From Halichondria panicea (Eukaryota > Porifera > Demospongiae > Suberitida > Halichondriidae): 64,000 nt of DNA. Where the stretch lies: the NCBI RefSeq assembly GCF_963675165.1, contig NC_087377.1:12510632-12574631 (forward strand), read 5' to 3'. Each line of letters starts with the position of its first letter. Positions within the stretch are counted from its first letter, which is position 1. The translations under genes and the position numbers were made by a program. Shown one piece after another: positions 57,005 through 64,000 of the stretch. The notes below the pieces were generated by a model that saw nothing but the letters and a program-made list of their open reading frames with translations, was not told where the DNA came from and did no database searches.

Positions 57005-58383
57005 CCATTCAGTTGACATCCAGCAGTGGTGATGGTGCGGTATGTCCAAATGACCCTGTTGTCTTCACCTGCTCCGTTAGTGGAACTGTTCTACAATGGA
57101 TAGCTGATCCTCCACCTGGCTATATCGTATCTGGGTAGGTGACACAACTTTTATTCTCTATTTCTGGTACTCTACTGCCTGCTGGAGTTGAAGGATTCAT
57201 GTTTCAAGCTGCTGTAACGAATACAAGTAATGGTACTCTTACCTCCACTCTCACTACCATCACTGAGGTGTCCATGCTGAATGGCAGTGTTGTCACATGT
57301 TCCAGCGGTGGAACAATGGAGTCACGATCAATCACAGTGGCCGGTCAGTGAGCTAAACATATAACACTGTATATATTATTGCATTTCAAACACAGAGCCT
57401 CCATTGTCTCCATCAACTCCAATATTGGCTTCACAACATAATGTAGTCAGTTCCTCTATTATCACTCTGGACTGGGACTCCCCCTCTTCTACTGGTGGTG
57501 TGTCTGTCACTCAACTATGTCCTCATTATCTCCCCAAACCTTTCTCCGGGTCACCAGTCACCGTGGAGACCACCTCAGCACAGATAACTGTCTCCTACAA
57601 CACACTCTACAATGTGACCATCAGAGCTGTTAATTGTGTTGGAATGAGTGATGCCTCAATGTTGGTTACTATACCGTCCATAGGTTAGTATAAGTGCTAA
57701 ATTAATGTTAGTTTACTTCTATTTTCATGCAGTTGCCTGTCCCTCTTCCCTCTCTGCTGCTAGTGGGGTGGTAAACATCCAGATACCCCGTGTATACTAC
57801 TGTGCATGGGCTCCACACTTACCTTCACTTGTTCTGAAGATAATCAGATGAGAACCTCCATCTGTGGCAGTGATGGAAGGTGGAATCCTGACCCAAAGGA
57901 GTTTTTGTGTCCAACAATGTGATATATTTTTTGATTGTTCTCTTACAGAACCCCCAGTGACCTGTCCAGTTCACGGAGCTCCCTCTATGGGTAGTGTGAA
58001 CACTAGTGGTCAGTCTTAATTACACAAAGGGGTGACAGGAGGTCACATATCAGTGCAATGATGAACTGTTCCCCATAGGTATTCTGATTGCCACTTGCGC
58101 AAGAGACGAACAAAATGTAGTGTGGGAGCCTACCCCCAGTACGGTGGTGTGCAGGACAGTTCCAGACCAGTATTTCATTGTTGCTGCAATTCTTGGATTC
58201 CTCACTGGACTCCTAGTGATGCACCTTTGCTCTCATAAGAAGGCAGTGTATACTTCCCAGCAGCTGAAGGACAAGCTAACACTAGGACCCACTACACCAG
58301 CTGTTCCTGTTTATGAAGATGTGTCACCCAAAGAGGAGATTAAACTGAACACTAACCAGGCGTACAGACCAGTAGGACTGTGA
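57005..58383 (+). pseudogene. Receptor 8 (type A, divergent subgroup), disabled
   Basis: Exons alignable to receptor 9: Ig-like 57005-57343, FN3 57396-57683, CCP1 from 57733, and a fused CCP2-TM-tail exon 57949-58383. Defects: TAG at 57136-57138 inside the Ig exon; a segment of altered frame in FN3 (about 57509-57545) compensated downstream; indels in CCP1 that lead to a stop near 57850; TAA at 58017-58019 in CCP2. The CCP2 part continues straight into the transmembrane helix (FIVAAILGFLTGLLVM), so a deletion has removed the intron and third CCP. The tail reads VYEDV and NQAYRP instead of VYEEV and NQAYGP. No signal exon was found. Confidence 0.8.
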
Positions 58384-58629
58384 AACTGGCATTCAATTAA
58401 TAGACATGCATGGACTACGTATACTATAGACACATTTTTAATTATACTTTTGTATGGTTAACTTATTATAAAATGTATATATTTGGCTGTAAAACCTATT
58501 GTCACATTCTGATGTGGTTTTTCTGACTTCCTCATGATCAATAGAAAGAGGTGTGTTTCATCATAATGGTAATCAATATTAAGGTATCTATACCATGTAC
58601 CAGCTATAATAATATATATAGGTCCTGCA

Positions 58630-60555
58630 ATGCAAGTACAGGCAGTTATTATCAGCATCCAGCTGTTTTATCTTGCTGCAGGTAAGTTACATAGATCATC
58701 TATACTAGCATGTGTTCACTGGAACACATAATTTTTTTAGCCACACTGATATCCACCCCCCCTGTGGCTTGTCCTGATGACACTGTCACCTTCACCTGCT
58801 CTCTGCCTAGTGATGTTGATGGGGCCATTCTCTGGACAGTAACTCCACCGCCAGGGTTGAATACAGTCAGTGTAAATGGAGTAGTGAATAACATTGGTAG
58901 AACATTAACGCTTGGTACTGATGAGATGTTCATGTTCCGAGCTGCTTACTCTGGACTGGATGGAGGCATGGTCACATCCACTCTCACCACCCTCTCTATG
59001 GTGACAGTGCTGGCTGGAGCTATGGTACAGTGTGAAGACTTGGGAGGAGCAGGAGGAGGTCTAATACCCATCCGTGTGGCTGGTATAAGTCTATATAATG
59101 ATGTTGGTCTGAGCATTTTAATAACAATAATTGAACAGATATCCCCTCTCCTCCACTGAACCCAGTACTGTTCTTCAATCAAAACCAACCCAGCTCTTCC
59201 ATTATCACTCTGGACTGGGACTCCCCCTCCTCTACTAGTGGTGTGTCTATCAGCTATGTCCTCACCATCTCTCCAACACCCCTCTCCGGGTCACCAGTCA
59301 CCGTGGAGACCACCTCGACAGAGATCACTGTCTCCTACAACACACCCTACAATGTGACCATCAGAGCTGTCAACTGTGCTGGAATGAGCAATGCCTCAAT
59401 ATTGGCGATACTCTCAATAGGTTACTTACAAATCTCAATAGGTTACTTACAATTTGTTTGATGTAAATGAATCACACTTAATTCTCTCCCTATGTGCATG
59501 CAGTTACCTGTTCCTCTTCCCCCTCTACTGCCAGTGGAGTCGTGAATGATCAAATACCCAGTGTGCCTACTGTCGGCTCAAAACTAAACTTTGGTTGCTC
59601 TGGAGAAAATCAGATGAGAACCTCTACCTGTGGTAGTGATGGACGATGGAATCCTGACCCTGAGGATTTCATGTGTCCAATAGTGGGTGAGTTGATGTGC
59701 GCTATACACATGCAGCTGTCGCTTACAACTTTATGTTTATAACATCACCGTATAGAACCTCCAGTGACATGTCCAGTTCCCGGGGTCCCCTCCATGGGTA
59801 GTGTGAGCACTGTTGGTCAATCTTACACAGAGGGGTCACAGGTCACATATCAGTGCAATGAGGGACTGTTCCCCATGGGTGTCCTGACTTCCACTTGCGC
59901 AAGAAACGGACAAAATGTAGTGTGGGAGCCTGACCCCAGTACGGTGGTGTGTAGGACAGTTCCAGGTAATTTAATTCAGTTTCTTCTGTTTATTAACTTT
60001 TGTGGGTCAACACAGTCAACTGCACTCTTCCTACCGAGCCATCCAACGGTGCTATAGTGGACTATGAGAGGTTGAACGAGACAGTGTTGGAGGGAACAGT
60101 GCTGACTTACCAGTGTGACAATGGACTCTCACTGACTGGACCCAACAACATCACTTGCACTAATGCTGGAGTCTGGAGCACTGAGCCTAAGGCAATCATG
60201 TGTGTATCACCAACTGAAGGTGAAGGCCATCATGTGTGTACTTGAATGTGAGTTATAGTTCGTAATCCCATAATACCTCGATTTCACAGGTCCTACTGCC
60301 ACCTCCCTATCCATTGGTGCAGTTGTTGCTATCAGCGTAATTATTACTTTCTTTGTGGCTGCCATTCTTGGATTCCTCACTGGACTCCTAGTGATGCATC
60401 TTTCCTCTCGTAAGAAGGCAGTATACTCTCTAGCACCTGAAGGACAAGCTAACGTAGGACCCACACCACCAGCTGGTCCGGTTTATGAGGAGGTGTCACC
60501 TAAAGAAGAGATGGAACTGTACACTAACCAGGCGTATGGACCAGTAGGACTGTGA
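58630..60555 (+). CDS. Receptor 9 (type A, divergent subgroup): Ig-FN3-CCP x3-TM-tyrosine tail
   Basis: Seven exons: 58630-58681, 58741-59082, 59139-59420, 59504-59686, 59756-59965, 60016-60219 and 60290-60555, giving 512 residues, phase 1 throughout. The signal peptide is MQVQAVIISIQLFYLAAG. The Ig-like exon has VTFTCSLP and MVQCEDL cysteines. The FN3 is of a different subtype (ITLDWDSPSS, YNVTIRAVNCAG). Three CCP domains, the helix (FFVAAILGFLTGLLVM), SSRKK and the tail with VYEEV and NQAYGP follow. The FN3 donor is the weak GTTACT, and a 21-base duplication (CTCAATAGGTTACTTACAA) immediately after it repeats the donor. The ectodomain differs strongly from receptors 4-7 while the tail is almost the same. 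Confidence 0.88.
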
Positions 60556-61050
60556 ACCGTGCATTTTGTATTCCACCCAATGTACATTGTCAGAATACAT
60601 GTATAATATCTATAGCTATAACTATATACCTGTAAGTTTGAGACCATATAGATTACGTATTAATAGCACAAATACTTCTGTTCATTAAAACCATCACATG
60701 TTTTGTATATCAACAAAATAAGCAACAATTATTACAAACTTGTCCTAAAGGAAATGCATCACAGCATATACACAAATATTGGTACTGAAACAGCATAATT
60801 ATCATGAAGTTAGGATAAGATGTGACTGTATATACAGTTAAACCTCCAGGTTTCAGTATTATAGTCATCTACACGTAGATATGCTTTATGAGTCAAGTTT
60901 TAACCACATCACCAATACACCTCCTGTCATAATTCGTGGATCCATGCTCACCATCAGTCACTTGCCATGGAGACAGGAATGAAGAACCTCGGCAGTAGCG
61001 AGCGGGTGATCCTATATATCACTGGGACTTTTGATTCACTGCTACATGAT
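60556..61050. other. Non-coding interval after receptor 9
   Basis: No supported exon or organised repeat beyond the presumed 3' untranslated region. Confidence 0.4.
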
Positions 61051-61054
61051 CATC

Positions 61055-61145
61055 TCTAGGTGGCAGTGCTGCTACCTTTGGAGGTGTTGCTGGAGGTGTT
61101 GTTGGCGGTCTGTGTGTGCATGGTGGTACTGCACTATTATTGTAG
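61055..61145 (+). pseudogene. Relic of a type B transmembrane exon
   Basis: GGAGGTGTTGCTGGAGGTGT followed by TGTTGGCGGTCTG resembles the glycine-rich transmembrane exon of receptor 2 (GCTGGAGGTGTTGTTGGTGG). It is isolated and preceded by an AG. The match is short, so this is tentative. Confidence 0.35.
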
Positions 61146-61956
61146 AGCTCTGCATAGTTTCACCAAGAAAAGAGTTTATAGGTACATTTCGTGGTGTTCT
61201 CTGACTCCAGTCAACCTTTCATTTGTCATTATGACAAGTGAGGCAATGATCTGTCAAAAGTGATTGAGATTGTGTAATGACTATCTTGTCTTAGAGGCCA
61301 CACTGAGTTGGAGTCGAATCAGGTTTAAAAGAATCAAAACGGGTATCGGCATATAATTATATTATGTATAATTATGCGGAGTAGCTATAGCTACTTAATT
61401 GCACTGAATTGTTTGTTTGCATTCATCTCTATTGTCAATAGTTTGCTTTCAAAAGAATGTATCCCTTATGATCACAGCAGCTGGCTAAACAAACACCAAC
61501 AGATTACATTCTCCTCAGCCCATAAAGTAAGCAATTTAGCATATATTTCATTAACGATCTTTACTTTGACATGGTCAGAGCTATAAAACCACTGTCCTGG
61601 TAGGTCCCATCTACATGGTAGATCTAGGTCCCATCTGCATGGAGAGGTATCAGACTAGATCTATTATAATTATCAAGAGTTTGTATGTCACATTTTGCTT
61701 TTGCTAATTATTTGCCCTGTTAAATATTGTGAACTTTTTGGTGAGCATCTTCTGTTTATAGTAGTGATGGTTGCATGTCTCTCAGGTAGGAGGTATGAAT
61801 GCATGACAAGATTGTACTTGTGTGATTGAACCTGTTCCCTTTGCATTGATATTGAGAGTTTAATAGTAGAGATCCTCAGCATAGTCTGGGTTAATGTCAG
61901 TACAAAGTACAATCCGCGGCTTCCGGTTCTGAAGTTGGTAGAAGGGACACATTTAA

Positions 61957-63091
61957 TTGGACCTGGAGTGATCATGTTTGAGGCTGATGGTGGAATTAAC
62001 TCTGACGTCCACTCTCATCAACTTCAGTGAGATGAAGTCAGTGTCTGTACGTACTACATGCATGCATAATTATATAATAGCAATGTTACCTGTACGGCTG
62101 TACTGCTACCAATTATTACAGTTGCATGCAATACAGCAGACAATCTCTGTTGCTGGTGAGTATATTAACACACAGATTTTTGTTGCACATGCTGCTGATT
62201 GCATGTATAGGTAATTCAACCTCTCCATTAAACCCAAGAATATCATATCCCCCACTCAAAACCAGCTCAGCTCCCTCCTCTACTGGTGGTGTGTCTGTTG
62301 TCATTTCTCCAACACCTCTCTCCGGATCACTATAGTCACCGTGGAGACCACCTCGGCACAGTTCAATATCTCCAACATTCCCTGTTGGACATGACCATCA
62401 GACATGACCATCAGAGCAGTTAACTGTGCAATAGCCGTGACAACATGCATGATGATGATCCGTTCTATTGATCTATTCTGACCTCACCACTTACGTCTGA
62501 ATCTCAAGTATAAGGTTCAATCACTGTCACTGTAATTACTAGTAATTACTAGTCCCCTCGTCTCAGATCTCACCTGTGGCTCTCCTGCTGCATCGTCTAG
62601 AGGTAGTGTGGACGTCCGTGTTGGGACACCACCCTTCTCACTGGGTTCACAGGTCACCTACCACTGTGACAAGGGACTGTTCTTCCCTGATGTAAGGACC
62701 AGCACATGCACTGATGTGGGGGTAGGGGAGAGTGGGTGGAGAATCTTGAGAGCTTGGGTGTGCAGGGAGAGGCCAGGTGAATGTATATTATAGCTGTGTT
62801 GAGTCAGTGCATTTTGCAAATGTATATGCATTAATTTATGAAGTACACCTTTTGACAGCATACACAATTACCGTCGCATGCATTATCAATAATGTTTGAG
62901 TGCAAACATGTACACAATTGAATCACTGCTTTGACTGTCAATAATAGTCAACTTTCTGCTTCTTCTTGCTGAGCACTGCAATGGTTGAACGAGACAGTGT
63001 TGGAGGGAACAGTGCTGACTTACCAGTGTGACAATGGACTCTCACTGACTGGACCCAACGCCATCACTTGCACTAATGCTGGAGTCTGGAC
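61957..63091 (+). pseudogene. Receptor 10, decayed copy of the receptor 8/9 subgroup
   Basis: Relics in the order of receptor 9: the end of an Ig exon (about 61970-62045), FN3 pieces (62205-62430, with CCTCTACTGGTGGTGTGTCT and ACCGTGGAGACCACCTCGGC), a CCP (about 62573-62780, GGTCACCTACCACTGTGACA) and part of the third CCP (62983-63091, GAACGAGACAGTGTTGGAGG, ACCAGTGTGACAATGGACTC). Deletions and frame breaks are present throughout except in the last block, which is almost identical to receptor 9 and stops abruptly where the reverse transcriptase element begins. Confidence 0.75.
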
Positions 63092-64000
63092 TTCAAACTA
63101 ATTATACACACACCATTGCCTCAGGAGGTAATTAGTTTGAACTATAGTAATAAGTCAATACTAGAGGAACATCTGATACAACATTGCCCAATCTCAACAA
63201 GGCAGTGGGGATTTATGCGTGCACGCTCAACTGTCTCTGCACTAATACAAGTTGTGGATGATTGGAGCAAAGCTATTGACAACAAAAGTGAGGTTGCTGT
63301 TGTTTTTCTGGACATACGTAAGGCATTTGATACAGTACCACATTTACCACTACTTCAAATAAACAGCTACCTCTTAAAGTGGCTTAAAAGTTACCTATTG
63401 AAGAGAAAGCAATTTGTAGTTGTGAATAGGCAAGCGTCTACCACTCTCCATGCTATGTCAGGTGTGCCTCAAGGATCAGTCTTAGGCCCATTGCTCTTTA
63501 TCATGTACATTAATAATGTCTCTGATGTAGTCTCAAGCGACACCCATCTAAATATGTTTGCAGATGACATGGCTATTTATAGAGTCATTAAATCCATTAA
63601 AGACTACGATACACTTCAGGAATATAGAGTCATTAAATCCATTAAAGACTACGATACAAATCAGGAATACATAAACAGTGTTGCTGCTTTCATGTCTGGC
63701 AAACACCTTCATTTCAACGCATCAAAATGTAAAGTGATGTTAATATCAAACAAGAGAAGTAGGTCCATCGAGCCACCCACATTTACAGTTAATGGCTTTT
63801 CCCTGGAGCGTGTGGAGACATTCAAGTATCTAGGAATCCAATTTTCATCGGATCTTTCTTGGCATTCCCACACTAAGGCACTTTGTAAGAAATCGAGAAA
63901 ACTTGTTGGACTGCTACACAGCAACTCATTCTCCCCCTACTGTTATGCTGAAACTATACAAATCTTTCATTAGACCAAATCTAGAGTATGCTTCAATTGT
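63092..64000 (+). mobile_element. Non-LTR retrotransposon reverse transcriptase, 5'-truncated, runs off window
   Basis: The frame from 63116 to 63973 (285 codons) shows reverse transcriptase blocks: WGFMRARSTVSAL, FLDIRKAFDTVPH, GVPQGSVLGPLLFIMYINN and FADDMAIY (the F-A-D-D variant of the catalytic motif), then FKYLGIQFSSDLSWH. This is a LINE of the jockey/CR1-like kind. A 45-base tandem duplication (YRVIKSIKDYDT twice, about 63577-63668) and a frame break near 63940, after which the expected reading continues in another frame, show that it is inactive. It lacks the 5' endonuclease part and abuts a receptor CCP exon. Confidence 0.88.

Overview
The window reads as nuclear DNA of an invertebrate animal, most probably a demosponge. 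It is AT-rich and has short introns of about 40-100 bases with GT-AG (rarely GC-AG) ends. Terminal-inverted-repeat elements are abundant, and it carries a BEL/Pao LTR element and a non-LTR reverse transcriptase. Its main genes are single-pass receptors built from Ig, fibronectin-III (FN3) and sushi (CCP) exons. The species cannot be fixed from sequence alone. There are no bacterial operons, rRNA or CRISPR arrays.

The core content is a tandem family of cell-surface receptors. Type A genes (415-2049, 34211-36462, 45752-48560, 51326-52726, 58630-60555, with broken copies at 53554-55530 and 57005-58383) have a signal peptide, one Ig-like domain, one FN3 domain, one to three CCP domains, a transmembrane helix and a short tail with two conserved tyrosines (VYEEV and NQAYGP). 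I rebuilt each from its splice sites. Almost every domain exon is phase 1-1, and the reading frame closes exactly in the five intact genes.

One gene on the minus strand (14641-20905, 13 exons, 557 residues) is different. It has the same Ig-FN3 ectodomain, but its cytoplasmic part carries five tyrosines, three of them ITIM-like (LTYDEV, VVYAVL, VTYATV). These are followed by a death domain split over two exons and a proline-rich C-terminus with an SH3-ligand-like PPRPPKP. A divergent neighbour (about 21414-22524, plus) has an Ig-FN3 ectodomain and a hydrophobic C-terminus with no tail. Near-identical FN3 domains joined to unlike tails resemble the logic of vertebrate paired immune receptors. 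I regard this as the most interesting content of the window.

Layout: 0.4-2 kb, type A gene; 2-14.6 kb, repeats, inverted-repeat elements and stray exon copies of a HEAT-like gene and of the death domain; 14.6-22.5 kb, the head-to-head receptor pair; 22.5-34 kb, repeats, segmental duplications and decayed death-domain and HEAT-like exons; 34.2-36.5 kb, type A; 37.7-44.4 kb, a decayed BEL/Pao element whose 3' flank is the end of a lost type A gene; 45.7-60.6 kb, five more type A genes or pseudogenes; 61-63.1 kb, a decayed receptor cut by a non-LTR reverse transcriptase that runs off the window end.

The array looks like an actively duplicating and dying family. It shows exon fusions by deletion, nonsense and frameshift copies, a duplicated tail motif, copied upstream DNA, and ghost exons. 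Shared upstream GGAAGT (ETS-like) motifs suggest coordinated transcription of four members.
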